Assembly: GCF_003970385.1 (NCBI RefSeq)
Contig: NZ_RXZH01000002.1
Coordinates: forward strand, 248,001-312,000
Source: Vibrio aquaticus
Lineage (GTDB): Bacteria > Pseudomonadota > Gammaproteobacteria > Enterobacterales > Vibrionaceae
Direction: 5' to 3'
DNA length: 64,000 nt
In this document: one piece after another, positions 26,222 through 36,321 of the stretch
How positions within the stretch are numbered: the stretch's first letter is position 1
Layout: every line of letters starts with the position of its first letter
The notes under the pieces: generated by a model
Database searches by the model: none
What the model saw: only the letters and a program-made list of their open reading frames with translations
What the model was told of the DNA's origin: nothing
Position numbers and translations under genes: made by a program

Positions 26222-28167
26222 TCATAACTCCTTATGGTTGGCGTTGCGCTAAGAGGCAGCCAAACTGAAATGTCCGTAAACGTATCTGGCTGCGATTCCA
26301 CTTCAATGTTTCCGCCATGTTGATGAATAATTTGTTGGCAGATCGACAAGCCGATCCCTAAGCCAAAATTGCCTTCTTTCTTGGTGGTAAAGTTAAGTGA
26401 GAAGATCTTCTCTTTTATTGCGTCAGGAATCCCGCAGCCATTGTCTCTAAAGGAGACCCGGACCCCTGGTAGCCCTTCATGATCACATTGCTCGGTGTGG
26501 ATCTTGAGTTGCCCCTTTTCAGGGAACGCATCAATCGCATTGGAAATGAGATTGGTCCAAACCTGTTGTAGAGCAATCGGTAAGCAGAGTATGCGGGGTA
26601 GTGACGAGTAGTGACGCTCGACTCGATGGAATTTAAGCTTGTTTTCAAAGATCACTAGGGTGTCTTCAATCCCTTCATGTATGTCGACTTCTCTGCGTTT
26701 TTCATCGTCTGAACGCGAATAGCCTTTTAAACTTTTTACCATATCGGCAATACGACCAGCACAAACATTAATCGAACGTAGCGTCGACCCCGTCAAGAAA
26801 TACTCTTCTAACCGTTCTAGCTGCGCTAAGGTCGCTTCGGGTGATTCCACCGAACGTGCTTGCCAATGTTGTTCTTTAGTTAACCCTAGCTTGACGAGCT
26901 TTTTGGCAATTCTTCGATTGTGTGTGACTTTTTCTGCTTCTCGGGTTAGTTCCCGTTCATTGGCGGTAGAGCGGGGCCTTTGCGTTAATCCACGCTGCAA
27001 CATGTGCTCTGCCGATTCTCCGGCGTGTTGCAAGGAACGGACATCAAGAAGAGGCTGAATCTTATTGGTCAGGGTTTCAGTGCCACGTAATATGGCGGCT
27101 ATCGGGTTATTCAGCTCATGAGCGACCCCTGCGACCAGTTGACCAAGCATTGCCATCTTCTCACGTTCGATCAATTGCTGGTGGGCGTCTTCAAGGGATT
27201 CAATGGTTTTTTGCAGCTCTAATTTGGTGGTAATACTTCGTTGCAAGCGGCGATTGAAGTGACGTAACAGCAAGTTAGTAAAGAGGGGCAGCAAGGTTGT
27301 ATTAGAGTGCATGACCTTGGCAAACACCGCTCTATCCAATTTAATGACCTCGGTATCGGTCAATGTTATGGCTGTCGAAAATGACGGTTCACCGGTAACA
27401 AACGACATGCCTCCGACTATATTCCCTTGCGTATGACGAACCACTTCACGTTGACGTCCCTCTTCATCCTTTTTGTAGAGCGCGACAACCCCTTTGGTGA
27501 TGAACCACAAGAACTGATTTTCTTCCCCTTCTTGGGTTAAAAGATGATCGGCGGAATAGACACGTTTGGCGTGGGTATCGTCTTCTTGGTCGAAGAAGGT
27601 CAGCAACGCACTACTGACTTGTTTGGCAAGTTGTTGGTCTGAGAGGCTATGGTGATCAGTAATAAACCCCTCGCGGTAGTGACGCATTTTGAGATCAATG
27701 TGAGTCCGAAGTAAGCGATGTTGATCAAGGATGTGGCTGTATGAGAGCAGGTTATCTTGGTCATGTTCAATAATGAAGGTAGTGAGCTCTTTCTCTGCGG
27801 TTTTTCGTACCAAGTTATCTTGTAGCGGTTTTGTCAAACAGTGATCGAGTCGACCGTCATTGACCGCGGATAGAATGGCTTGGATATCCTGACCGCAGCT
27901 GATTAATATTTTCCGCGCGTCTTGAGTGTGGCGGTGCTTGTCGAGGTGAATGAGAAAATCAGCGCCATTAAAGGTTTCGTGATGGCTAGCAATAACAAGA
28001 GCAATGGTTTGGTGACGTTCGGTACAAAATTCTAAAGCGGCGTTGGCTTCTGCTATCGACTCTAGACAGTGAAGATCAAACTTGCTGGCAAAAGGGCTAA
28101 GCTCACGCCGCAATTGCTCATTGCTGATAGGGTTACTGTCAAGGCAAAGGACGGAAAATTGATTCAC
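26218..28167 (-). CDS. Sensor histidine kinase with pseudo-receiver and cyclic-nucleotide-binding-like domain
   Basis: A 649-residue protein without membrane segments. Domains in order: a receiver-like domain (about 1-130) in which the acceptor aspartate is replaced by Ser61; a cNMP-binding-like jelly roll (about 190-310, with GNIVGGMSFVTGEPSFS); a coiled coil; the HisKA H-box (GVAHELNNPIAAI, phospho-acceptor H350); and HATPase_c (NLISNAIDAF, RDNGCGIPD, NFGLGIGLSICQQIIHQHGG). About 120 residues separate the H-box from the second HisKA helix (IADMVKSLKGYSR), far more than usual. It probably phosphorylates the coupled downstream response regulator. The signal, possibly a cyclic nucleotide, is inferred. 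Confidence 0.88.
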   Translation of the reverse strand: MNQFSVLCLDSNPISNEQLRRELSPFASKFDLHCLESIAEANAALEFCTERHQTIALVIASHHETFNGADFLIHLDKHRHTQDARKILISCGQDIQAILSAVNDGRLDHCLTKPLQDNLVRKTAEKELTTFIIEHDQDNLLSYSHILDQHRLLRTHIDLKMRHYREGFITDHHSLSDQQLAKQVSSALLTFFDQEDDTHAKRVYSADHLLTQEGEENQFLWFITKGVVALYKKDEEGRQREVVRHTQGNIVGGMSFVTGEPSFSTAITLTDTEVIKLDRAVFAKVMHSNTTLLPLFTNLLLRHFNRRLQRSITTKLELQKTIESLEDAHQQLIEREKMAMLGQLVAGVAHELNNPIAAILRGTETLTNKIQPLLDVRSLQHAGESAEHMLQRGLTQRPRSTANERELTREAEKVTHNRRIAKKLVKLGLTKEQHWQARSVESPEATLAQLERLEEYFLTGSTLRSINVCAGRIADMVKSLKGYSRSDDEKRREVDIHEGIEDTLVIFENKLKFHRVERHYSSLPRILCLPIALQQVWTNLISNAIDAFPEKGQLKIHTEQCDHEGLPGVRVSFRDNGCGIPDAIKEKIFSLNFTTKKEGNFGLGIGLSICQQIIHQHGGNIEVESQPDTFTDISVWLPLSATPTIRSYE

Positions 28168-28340
28168 AACTAGGCTACACTCTATTGATCATTACCTATC
28201 AATTTAACAATCTTCTACTAGGCTTGCTGAGAGCTAGCTACGAGAATTTTGAATGAAATTTGTAGAAAGCCAATACACTGATTTAACTCAATGTTTTTTC
28301 GTGTAGACTGAAAGAAACCCGAATATAAGAAAGTAAATCC

Positions 28341-29606
28341 ATGGAACTTAAAAAAATCGGCGCCATCGGTGGCGCAATTTCGCTTGCGTTGTGTTGGCCT
28401 TTAGCGGTTGGCCATATTGGTCAAAAAGTGATTGAAGACGGCGTAGTCAGTTTAAACAACGAGTCAGTTCAGGCTGAAATTGTTGAATACGACCGTGGTT
28501 ACTTTTCGTCAACGGTGACTACCCGTTACACAGTCACGGATCCAACCTTAGCGGAACAGTTTGCGATTGATGGCTTACCTTCAACTATTCTTGTTCACAG
28601 TGATTTGTCGCATGGCCTACTCAGCTTAAGTGCAGTATCGACGCTAAAAGACATGCCCGAGTTTCCATTGACTCTCAATACCACCACTCAGCTCAATGGT
28701 AATACGGATTACGAGCTAACATTGAGCAATTGGAATCAGGTAACAGAAGGCGCTGAAGGTGCGATTGTTTCGGTTTCTCCATCGACTCTGAAAGGCCATG
28801 TGAGTGTGCTAGGTGATATTACCTATGACCTTGATATTCCTTCGGTAGAAATTGACTTCAACTCTGGTGAAAAAGTGCTGCTTTCTGGGTTAACCGGCCA
28901 AGGTGAAGGCAAAAAAATGAACAGCTTCTGGCTTGGTGAGCAGACAATGAAAGTGGGTAAGGCATCAATCCTTGATGTTTCCCAGCAGCCTTTGTTTGCA
29001 TTAAGTGACAGTCAATATTCATTCAACAGTTCGTTTGATGAGTTGGCTAAAACCGTCAGTAGCGGCCACAAAGTAGAACTGAATAATCTGCTGACAGCGG
29101 ACGGTGAAGTGGATAGCGTTTCCATTGATCTTTCTTTCGGTGACTTAGATAGCGAGTCTTTTGAGCATCTAGTGAACCTCTACCAAAACAATCCGATGTT
29201 GACGAGTGCGGATATCGAGTCTGCGATTCCTTATGTCGAGAACCTATTCTCAAAAGGTTTTTACCTAGCGATGAATAAAATGGCGGTGAAGTTAAGTGAT
29301 CAAAGTGAGTTTGAATCTCGCTGGAAGTTGACGGTTCCAGAAGGCACAAGCAACGTAGCTCAAAACCCAATGATGATCTTGCCGGCCCTAACAGGGCAGT
29401 TAGATACCTTCTTTTCGAGTGGTCTTGTAAAGGAGTACCCGTTTATTCAACAAGGCGTTGATGAAGCGATGATCATGGAATTGATTCAAGAGACAGATAA
29501 GGGTTATCAAATCCATGCGGAGCTAAAAGAAGGCAACTTAGTGTTTGAAAATGGCCAACAGATCCCTTTAATGGCTTTGATTCTGCCTGCTCTAATTCAG
29601 CCTTAA
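28341..29606 (+). CDS. YdgA family (DUF945) protein
   Basis: A 421-residue protein with one N-terminal hydrophobic segment (GAIGGAISLALCWPLAVG) that is either a signal peptide or an anchor, and a long beta-rich periplasmic domain. The pattern VEYDRGYFSSTVTTRYTV near residue 48 is the family hallmark; E. coli YdgA is the best known member, and its molecular function is not settled. The gene is divergent from the sensor kinase and ends at a clear terminator. Confidence 0.82.
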   Translation: MELKKIGAIGGAISLALCWPLAVGHIGQKVIEDGVVSLNNESVQAEIVEYDRGYFSSTVTTRYTVTDPTLAEQFAIDGLPSTILVHSDLSHGLLSLSAVSTLKDMPEFPLTLNTTTQLNGNTDYELTLSNWNQVTEGAEGAIVSVSPSTLKGHVSVLGDITYDLDIPSVEIDFNSGEKVLLSGLTGQGEGKKMNSFWLGEQTMKVGKASILDVSQQPLFALSDSQYSFNSSFDELAKTVSSGHKVELNNLLTADGEVDSVSIDLSFGDLDSESFEHLVNLYQNNPMLTSADIESAIPYVENLFSKGFYLAMNKMAVKLSDQSEFESRWKLTVPEGTSNVAQNPMMILPALTGQLDTFFSSGLVKEYPFIQQGVDEAMIMELIQETDKGYQIHAELKEGNLVFENGQQIPLMALILPALIQP

Positions 29607-29632
29607 CTGTTCTATTTGATGGTTTTAAAATG

Positions 29633-29658
29633 AAAAGAGGTCGTAAGACCTCTTTTCT
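29633..29658 (+). terminator. Terminator of the YdgA-like gene
   Basis: AAAAGAGGTC and GACCTCTTTT form a perfect stem with a GTAA tetraloop. Confidence 0.88.
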
Positions 29659-29730
29659 TGCTTTTTATACATCGAAAAACATGGTATTAATCGGGTAGTT
29701 AGATTAATAAATCGTGTGCAAGGAAACAAA

Positions 29731-30813
29731 ATGGACAATGTTTTTAACTTTAGTGCAGGACCGGCTGGTCTGCCTAAAGCGGTGATGGAAAAAGCGCAAA
29801 AGGAATTGGTTGATTGGAACAACTTAGGCACTTCCGTCATGGAAATCAGCCACCGAAGCAAAGAGTTTATTAAAGTTGCTGAAGACGCTGAGCAAGACTT
29901 AAGAGATCTTCTAAACATCCCTGACAACTATAAAGTGCTATTCTGCCAAGGTGGTGCTCGCGCTCAGTTTGCCGCGGTACCTATGAACCTTTTGGGCTCG
30001 GCGAAAAAGGCAACTTATATTGACGCTGGCTACTGGGCAGAAAGTGCCATCAGTGAAGCCAGCAAATACTGTCAGGTTGATACCTTTAATGCGAAGTCTG
30101 AGATTGATGGCAAAACAGCCGTATTGAGTGCGTCAGACTGGCAAGTGGATCCAGAAGCGGCATACGTTCATTTCTGTCCGAATGAAACCATTGATGGTGT
30201 TGAAATCGCAGATCTTCCAGTAACCGATAAGCCAATCGTCGCTGACATGTCTTCAACTATTTTGTCTCGCGAGATTGATGTTGCTAAATATGGCGTCATC
30301 TACGCCGGTGCTCAAAAGAACATTGGCCCAGCTGGTTTGTGTATTGCGATTGTTCGTGATGATTTACTTGAGTTTGCGCATGACTTACTGCCAAGTTTCA
30401 TGAACTACAAAATTTTGGCTGAGAAAGAGTCCATGTTTAACACGCCACCAACGTTTGCTTGGTACTTATCAGGTTTGGTCTTTAAATGGCTGAAAGAGCA
30501 AGGTGGTGTAGCAGCGATGGAGCAAATCAATAAAGAAAAAGCACAACTGCTTTATCAACAAATCGATGACTCAGATTTCTACATCAACAATGTTCATCCG
30601 AATAACCGCTCACGCATGAATGTCCCATTCCAGTTAGCGAAGCCAGAACTTGATGCTTTGTTCCTAGAGCAAGCGGCAGCGAAAGGTTTGGTGTCATTGA
30701 AAGGTCACAGAGCTGTGGGTGGCATGCGAGCGTCGATCTACAATGCTGTTCCATTGGAAGGTGTTCAAGCCTTGGTGGCATTTATGCAAGAGTTTGAAGC
30801 GAACAACGCATAA
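29731..30813 (+). CDS. serC: Phosphoserine aminotransferase
   Basis: A 360-residue PLP enzyme of serine (and pyridoxine) biosynthesis that converts 3-phosphohydroxypyruvate to phosphoserine. The N-terminus ([16 protein letters not shown]), the SHRSKEF segment, and the PLP lysine motif ([13 protein letters not shown]) match SerC, and the length matches E. coli (362). The open frame begins at 29716, but the ATG at 29731 has AAGGAAAC at the proper distance and yields the family start. It is monocistronic, with a terminator directly after. Confidence 0.95.
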   Translation: MDNVFNFSAGPAGLPKAVMEKAQKELVDWNNLGTSVMEISHRSKEFIKVAEDAEQDLRDLLNIPDNYKVLFCQGGARAQFAAVPMNLLGSAKKATYIDAGYWAESAISEASKYCQVDTFNAKSEIDGKTAVLSASDWQVDPEAAYVHFCPNETIDGVEIADLPVTDKPIVADMSSTILSREIDVAKYGVIYAGAQKNIGPAGLCIAIVRDDLLEFAHDLLPSFMNYKILAEKESMFNTPPTFAWYLSGLVFKWLKEQGGVAAMEQINKEKAQLLYQQIDDSDFYINNVHPNNRSRMNVPFQLAKPELDALFLEQAAAKGLVSLKGHRAVGGMRASIYNAVPLEGVQALVAFMQEFEANNA

Positions 30814-30836
30814 CGTCTTCTACATTGTATCTTAAA

Positions 30837-30868
30837 GGGTCTAAGCGGCAACGTTTAGACCTTTTTTA
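30837..30868 (+). terminator. Terminator of serC
   Basis: GGTCTAAGC pairs with GTTTAGACC around GGCAAC, followed by TTTTTTATT. Confidence 0.88.
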
Positions 30869-30939
30869 TTATAAAACTGCGCTCCTAGTTTGTTTATGAA
30901 CTAGTCTAAAAACTAGGCTATTGATAAAAGGGTATTTAA

Positions 30940-31527
30940 GTGGGGCGCTATATGTACTTAATTGGTCTTGGAGCGACTATTTTCTTAATCCAGGCTCTGC
31001 TTGTCGGGGTGACTGCGCCGGCGATGCTATCCGCTGCGCTTATCACAACACTTACTTTTATCGTCTTCCTAAAGACCCGAAAATCGACCTCACATCTCTA
31101 TCAACAAAGCCTCCAATCATTAGCGTTACGCTTATTACCCAAACTGCGTCAGCAAGTGGTGACTTCTTCGGAATTTTCTTATCAAGCGGTGATACAACTT
31201 AGTACCAAAGTTGAGTCGATGCGAAACATTGCCAGCCACATTAAACAGGTTGATGCTGACCCCTGTAACGAGATCCAACAGTACCGTGACCAAATGGAAC
31301 AGCTCTATAAAGATATACTGGTCGTGCTTCAATTTGGGGACCGATTACACCAGCAGCAAGAAGGGCTAAAAGAAGGGCTGAGCATGGTAGAGGAAGCGTT
31401 AAACGATATAGAACAACTTGGTTGGGATGAAGTGACTCTCTTGGAAGAACTGGAGCTTATTGAACAGACGACCAAAGTCGAGCCCGGACGCTCACCGGAA
31501 GATGAAGGAAGTGTGACCTTTTTTTAG
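30940..31527 (+). CDS. Small membrane protein at the head of the chemosensory operon
   Basis: A 195-residue protein with two N-terminal membrane helices (about residues 5-45) and a cytosolic helical domain with coiled-coil character. A segment DILVVLQFGDRLHQQQEGL (about residues 127-145) resembles the LQFQDRVSQ motif that I associate with small helical proteins in chemosensory clusters and, more loosely, with CheZ. GTG 30940 has AAAAGGG about eight bases upstream; ATG 30952 is the alternative. It ends ten bases before the cheY-like gene. No exact family is recognised; a scaffold, receptor-like or phosphatase role is inference. Confidence 0.7.
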   Translation: MGRYMYLIGLGATIFLIQALLVGVTAPAMLSAALITTLTFIVFLKTRKSTSHLYQQSLQSLALRLLPKLRQQVVTSSEFSYQAVIQLSTKVESMRNIASHIKQVDADPCNEIQQYRDQMEQLYKDILVVLQFGDRLHQQQEGLKEGLSMVEEALNDIEQLGWDEVTLLEELELIEQTTKVEPGRSPEDEGSVTFF

Positions 31528-31536
31528 GAAGTAAAC

Positions 31537-31902
31537 ATGCAGAAGACAATTATGGTTGTGGATGATTCTGAGTCGTTACGACAAGTCGTGAGTATTGCTT
31601 TAGGTGGAGCAGGGTATCGAGTGCTCGAAGCAAGAGATGGTGTCGACGGTCTTGCGAAATTAGATGGGGCTAAAATCCACCTGATCATCAGTGATGTCAA
31701 TATGCCGAACATGAACGGCATTGACTTCGTGAAGCAACTTAAATCACTGGCCAAATATAAGTTCACCCCTGTCATTATGCTGACCACAGAAAGCCAACAA
31801 TATCTTATCGAGGAGGGAAGAAAAGCAGGGGCAAAAGCGTGGATGGTCAAGCCATTTAGACCTGAGCAGATGCTTGAAGCGGTCAACAAACTGCTAAATT
31901 GA
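31537..31902 (+). CDS. cheY: CheY-like single-domain response regulator
   Basis: A 121-residue stand-alone receiver with D9-D10, acceptor D53 (ISDVNMPNMNG), Thr-Thr-Glu after the fourth strand and Lys in VKPFRPEQ. AGGAAG precedes the ATG. It opens the core of a chemosensory operon and is presumably phosphorylated by the CheA two genes downstream. It lacks an effector domain and, as no flagellar genes are near, its target may be the STAS protein or the EAL protein of the same operon rather than a motor switch. That is inference. Confidence 0.92.
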   Translation: MQKTIMVVDDSESLRQVVSIALGGAGYRVLEARDGVDGLAKLDGAKIHLIISDVNMPNMNGIDFVKQLKSLAKYKFTPVIMLTTESQQYLIEEGRKAGAKAWMVKPFRPEQMLEAVNKLLN

Positions 31903-31910
31903 GGTAGACG

Positions 31911-32186
31911 ATGAGTGGATTTAGCTATGTGCTTCCCCAAGAGTTGACCATCTATGAGGTAGAAGAAACCTACCAAGAGTTGTGCTTAGCGATACAAGAT
32001 CATGACTTTGTTCAGTTAGACTGCCAACATTTGATTGAACTCGATACCGCCGGCTTTCAGTTGTTGGTTTGGTACCTTTCTCAGCCAGATGTTTCCGAAT
32101 CAGGTGTAAACATCTTCAATGTTCCGCTGTTTCTTGAGCAGCAGATGGCGCTGTTTTCCATCAAGACACTTCAATCAGTGGGCTAA
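31911..32186 (+). CDS. STAS domain protein
   Basis: A 91-residue single STAS domain of the anti-sigma-factor antagonist type. The conserved loop ELDTAGFQLL holds Thr46 at the position where such proteins are phosphorylated (usually DSAG). It lies eight bases after cheY and two before cheA. STAS proteins occur in several non-flagellar chemosensory operons, where they may link the array to partner switching; no cognate kinase or anti-sigma factor is visible in this window. Confidence 0.85.
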   Translation: MSGFSYVLPQELTIYEVEETYQELCLAIQDHDFVQLDCQHLIELDTAGFQLLVWYLSQPDVSESGVNIFNVPLFLEQQMALFSIKTLQSVG

Positions 32187-32188
32187 AA

Positions 32189-34267
32189 ATGACAGAGTTT
32201 GATCGAGCTGTTCAAGTGTTTATAAATGAGTCATTAGAATTGACGGATGACGTTGAACAACTGCTGCTCAATCAAACCTTGTTAGATGAGCAGTTTTCAG
32301 AATGGATTGACGAACTGTTTCGAGCCATTCACACCATTAAAGGCAGCGCAGGCTTATTCGGTTTTGATGAAATCACTACGTTGACGCATTTGCTCGAGTC
32401 CTTGCTAGCTCAAATGAGGGATGGGCAAACTCGTCTTGATGATGGCTTACTAGCGACTCTGATCGAAAGTAATGACGTTGTCCGCCAACAAGTAAGCGCC
32501 CTCAGCCAAGCGCAGCCTCTGCCTAATACCGAATCTGTAGTCGCAAGGCTTACCCCTTATCTCATCCAAGTCATCACTAGCAGCACCGAAATTCATACGC
32601 CTGAACCTGAAAAAAGCGTCGATGATTGCTCTGGGGTTTGGCATATCTCCTTACGTCCAGAGCCGCACGTATTGGAAGATGGACTCGATCCGATTCGCTT
32701 TATTCATTATTTGGGCACAAAAGGGGAGTTGGAACATATCGAGTTAGTCACGGAATCGTTACATGTCAGCATCAAAGAAGAGTCGTTTCAGCCTCAGAAA
32801 AGCTACTTGGGTTATGAGATTCGATTTAATGCATTTACTAACAAAAATCAGATATTGGATGCGTTTGACTTTCTTCTCAATGACGCACAGGTTGAGGTGT
32901 TGTCACCTGAGAGCTCATTTGATGATTATGTCGCGCTGGCAGAGCGGTTAACAGGTAGCACTGACCATTTGATGAGCCTGTGGGCGGGGATGTCCGTCAT
33001 CACTCCTGAACAATATCGAAATTGGCAAAGTCACCAGTGTGAACCCGATTCTGAGCCCACCTACCGCCCCAATATTGTGACGTCCAAAACGCTTCGTGTC
33101 GAAGCAGAAAAACTAGACAGGTTGATCGACTTAGTCGGTGAGATGGTGATCATGGGTGCTCGAACCAATCTATTGGCGCATCAAACGGGTAACGAGCCAC
33201 TGATTGAATCCATGGCGATGCTGGAACGATTAGTTGAGGGGATTCGTGATAGTTCGTTGCAACTGAGGATGGTTCAAATAGGGGACACGTTCAATAAGTT
33301 TAAGCGAATCGCCAGAGACACGGCTCAAGAGCTCGGTAAACACGTCGAGTTGATTGTCAGTGGTGCTGAAACTGAGTTGGACAAAACGTTTGTTGAAAAA
33401 CTCAGCGACCCGTTAACCCACCTAGTTAGAAATGCCATCGATCATGGTCTTGAACTTGCGGCAGACAGAGTGGCAGCGGGAAAGCCCAATTCAGGGGTCA
33501 TCCGCCTTAACGCCTACCATGACTCGGGATCGATTGTGATTGAAGTGAGTGACGACGGCAAAGGCATTGATGAAGAGCGAGTGCTAAGCCAAGCCAAAGC
33601 GTTGGGGTTGGTTCATGGCGAGGAAGTCCTAACCAAGAGAGAGATCTGGAATCTGATTTTTGAGCCAGGATTCTCGACAAGCCAAACGGTCACCGACTTA
33701 TCTGGCCGAGGCGTTGGTATGGATGTGGTTAAGAAGAACATTGAGCTGCTGCGCGGCAATATCGAGATCAGCAGCGAACAGGGTAAAGGAAGCCGTTTCA
33801 TTATCCGCTTACCACTTACCCTGTCGATTGTGGATGGGTTCATGTTCAAAGTCGCAGGTGGAGATTATGTGATTCCACTGGATAACGTTGTCGAATGTTT
33901 GGAACTCAGTGAAGTGCTACAAGGGGCTCAAAGCACCAGTAAGCGATACGTCCACCTGAGGGATGAGGTGTTGCCATTCTTGAGGCTGGCTGAATGGTTT
34001 GGGATTCAACGAACAGTCGACTCAGAGCAAGAAGCACTCATCGTTATTCAGCTGGGCTCTTTAAGGGCGGGCCTTGTAGTAGACAGCTTGAGCGGAGAGT
34101 TCCAAACCGTGGTGAAACCATTAGGACCACTGTTTGAAGGATTACAAGGGATCAGCGGGGCTACAATTTTAGGAAGCGGAGAGGTGGCCATTATTTTGGA
34201 CATTTTTGCTTTAATTCAGACCGCTTTGAATCCATCAGATCGAGTGAATACCGAACGTTTCAATTAG
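32189..34267 (+). CDS. cheA: Chemotaxis histidine kinase CheA
   Basis: A 692-residue CheA. The Hpt domain carries H48 in RAIHTIKGSAGLFGF; then comes a variable middle (about 130-290), the dimerisation helices (TLRVEAEKLDRLIDLVGEMVIMGAR), HATPase (HLVRNAIDHGLE, DDGKGID, GRGVGMDVVKKNIE) and a C-terminal CheW-like domain (about 550-680). The middle region differs from the P2 domain of flagellar CheA, which suggests different response-regulator docking. All catalytic boxes are intact. It lies in a tight operon with cheY, STAS, MCP, two cheW, cheR and cheB. Confidence 0.94.
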   Translation: MTEFDRAVQVFINESLELTDDVEQLLLNQTLLDEQFSEWIDELFRAIHTIKGSAGLFGFDEITTLTHLLESLLAQMRDGQTRLDDGLLATLIESNDVVRQQVSALSQAQPLPNTESVVARLTPYLIQVITSSTEIHTPEPEKSVDDCSGVWHISLRPEPHVLEDGLDPIRFIHYLGTKGELEHIELVTESLHVSIKEESFQPQKSYLGYEIRFNAFTNKNQILDAFDFLLNDAQVEVLSPESSFDDYVALAERLTGSTDHLMSLWAGMSVITPEQYRNWQSHQCEPDSEPTYRPNIVTSKTLRVEAEKLDRLIDLVGEMVIMGARTNLLAHQTGNEPLIESMAMLERLVEGIRDSSLQLRMVQIGDTFNKFKRIARDTAQELGKHVELIVSGAETELDKTFVEKLSDPLTHLVRNAIDHGLELAADRVAAGKPNSGVIRLNAYHDSGSIVIEVSDDGKGIDEERVLSQAKALGLVHGEEVLTKREIWNLIFEPGFSTSQTVTDLSGRGVGMDVVKKNIELLRGNIEISSEQGKGSRFIIRLPLTLSIVDGFMFKVAGGDYVIPLDNVVECLELSEVLQGAQSTSKRYVHLRDEVLPFLRLAEWFGIQRTVDSEQEALIVIQLGSLRAGLVVDSLSGEFQTVVKPLGPLFEGLQGISGATILGSGEVAIILDIFALIQTALNPSDRVNTERFN

Positions 34268-34333
34268 CGTTTGAAACGTTCCGCAATTTGGGTGCGAGTC
34301 GGTGAGAGACATCGGCACACTAGGGAGAGGGGC

Positions 34334-36310
34334 ATGATCAGTAAACTATCGATAAAGAACAAGATCATTGTCGCAATGTGCACAATGGGGTTTCTGTTGT
34401 TAGTCATTGCGGTATCGGTGCAGCTAAAAAATCGGACGATTGAAACCTATGCAATCAGCGTCGGCAGTGAAGAAATTCCTAAAGTGATTTTGTCACTCAA
34501 CATGCTGGATGAGCTCGCCGATATGAACTCGAATGTCTTGGAGTTTATTACCGGGGAAGCGGAAGAAAAAGATAACTTCCAAGAAAACTACACCGCCTTT
34601 GTGGCCTACTTTGAAAGCTTGAAGCAGTTAGAGTCGGCTGACCCCATCTTAGTTCGTCAAATCGATGACCTATCCCGACGTTACTACGATGACATGCTGA
34701 ACTTGGTGTTTAAGCAGTTTGATCCAACCTTAGAGAGCCAAGCCGTAGATAAGTACAACTACTTGATCAGTGAATTTGCCGACCCACTAGAAAGAATGCT
34801 CGATACGCTGAAAGAAGAAGAAGTCGCGGATGCGGGCCGGGGTGATTTTGAAGATGTGGTCAATGATGACCTGCCAGGGGTGCGTTACTATCTTGAGCTG
34901 ATAGATGAAGAGGGCGATATGATGTCTGCCCTCAACGCTTACATGCGTGGCGAGGTAGGGGCGATCAATGTCTTTGAACAAGAATCTCGTAACTTTGCTG
35001 AATACCTAGAACTGATAAAGCCGTTAGAAAGAAAGCCAGAAGAGATTAAGAGCCTAGGGCAAGTCGAGCAAATGTATCAAGAGCTCTACAAAGGTGGCAA
35101 AGACATCTTCGCTTTGTATCGGCCAAGAGACAAACTTGAAGCAGCGTTAGAAATCGACAAACTTGAACATGAAGTGTTTAGCAAACTGGAAACCATCCTA
35201 GATGACATCAGTAACACGGCCGATCGTCAAAGTGGGGACTCTTTGGACCAACTGGTAGAAGCGGCGCGAGAAAGTATTTCGCTAGTTTGGGGGCTACTTG
35301 GCTTAGCGGTATTGCTTGCGTTTGTGACCGCGATGTTCTTAATCAAAGGGATCGTATTGCCCATTAAAGCGCTCTCTGAAGCGGCAGAGGATCTTCGCTC
35401 AGGGGAAGGTGACCTTACTCGTCGTATTCCCGATTTTGGCCGCGATGAAATCGGTGAAACAGCGCAAAGCTTTAACGGCTTCCTCGATAAGCTACAAAAC
35501 ATCATGCTCGATATTAGACGCTCGGTCGAAGCGATTGCTCATAGTACCAATGAGGTTTCCACGACCTCGCAAATGCTGAGTACCACGTCCAGCCAACTCG
35601 CTTCCAGTGTTGAAGAAACCAGTGCCTCTTTGGACCAGATGAGCTCTTCTATTTCCATGAATACCGAAAACTCAAAAGTGACGAATGGCATTGCCACCCA
35701 ATCAAGCTCTGAAGCGGATGAAGGGGGTAAAGCAGTTAATGATACCGTGGATGCGATGACGGCGATCGCTGAGAAAATCGGCATCATTGAAGACATCGCT
35801 TACAAAACGAACTTACTTGCCCTGAATGCTGCGATTGAGGCGGCGAGGGCAGGTGAACATGGTAAAGGGTTCGCTGTGGTAGCGGATGAAGTGCGTAAGT
35901 TAGCAGAACGAAGCCAAGTGGCGGCGCAAGAAATCAGTACGCTTGCAGACAGCAGCGTGAAAGTCGCTCAACACGCAGGCGATATGCTCAACCGCATGGT
36001 TCCCAACATTCAACAAACCGCCGACTTAGTACAAGAAATCACGGCAGCATCGACAGAGCAAAGCACCAGTGTGGCTGAAATAAATCGCACGGTTTCACAA
36101 CTTGATGAAATCGCGCAACAGAACGCCTCTGCATCTGAGGAATTGGCATCAACAGCGGCCATGGTACAAGACCAAACCAACGACATTCGTAGCACGGTGA
36201 GCTTCTTTAAACTCACTAATGAAGGAGATGAGCCAAAGACGGCACGCAGACAAGCCGCAGTAAGTAACAATGCCAAGCGTGAAACTGGCTATGTTCCATT
36301 TGATGAATAG
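34334..36310 (+). CDS. Methyl-accepting chemotaxis protein of the operon
   Basis: A 658-residue transmembrane receptor: membrane helix near residues 11-28, a periplasmic helical domain rich in acidic residues (about 30-310), second helix (about 318-338), HAMP ([26 protein letters not shown]), and a signalling domain with the tip [31 protein letters not shown]. The open frame starts at 34271, but GGGAGAGG before the ATG at 34334 and the [10 protein letters not shown] start decide for 34334. Being inside the operon it is likely the array's dedicated receptor. The ligand is unknown. Confidence 0.92.
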   Translation: MISKLSIKNKIIVAMCTMGFLLLVIAVSVQLKNRTIETYAISVGSEEIPKVILSLNMLDELADMNSNVLEFITGEAEEKDNFQENYTAFVAYFESLKQLESADPILVRQIDDLSRRYYDDMLNLVFKQFDPTLESQAVDKYNYLISEFADPLERMLDTLKEEEVADAGRGDFEDVVNDDLPGVRYYLELIDEEGDMMSALNAYMRGEVGAINVFEQESRNFAEYLELIKPLERKPEEIKSLGQVEQMYQELYKGGKDIFALYRPRDKLEAALEIDKLEHEVFSKLETILDDISNTADRQSGDSLDQLVEAARESISLVWGLLGLAVLLAFVTAMFLIKGIVLPIKALSEAAEDLRSGEGDLTRRIPDFGRDEIGETAQSFNGFLDKLQNIMLDIRRSVEAIAHSTNEVSTTSQMLSTTSSQLASSVEETSASLDQMSSSISMNTENSKVTNGIATQSSSEADEGGKAVNDTVDAMTAIAEKIGIIEDIAYKTNLLALNAAIEAARAGEHGKGFAVVADEVRKLAERSQVAAQEISTLADSSVKVAQHAGDMLNRMVPNIQQTADLVQEITAASTEQSTSVAEINRTVSQLDEIAQQNASASEELASTAAMVQDQTNDIRSTVSFFKLTNEGDEPKTARRQAAVSNNAKRETGYVPFDE

Positions 36311-36321
36311 AGCAGGCCGTT

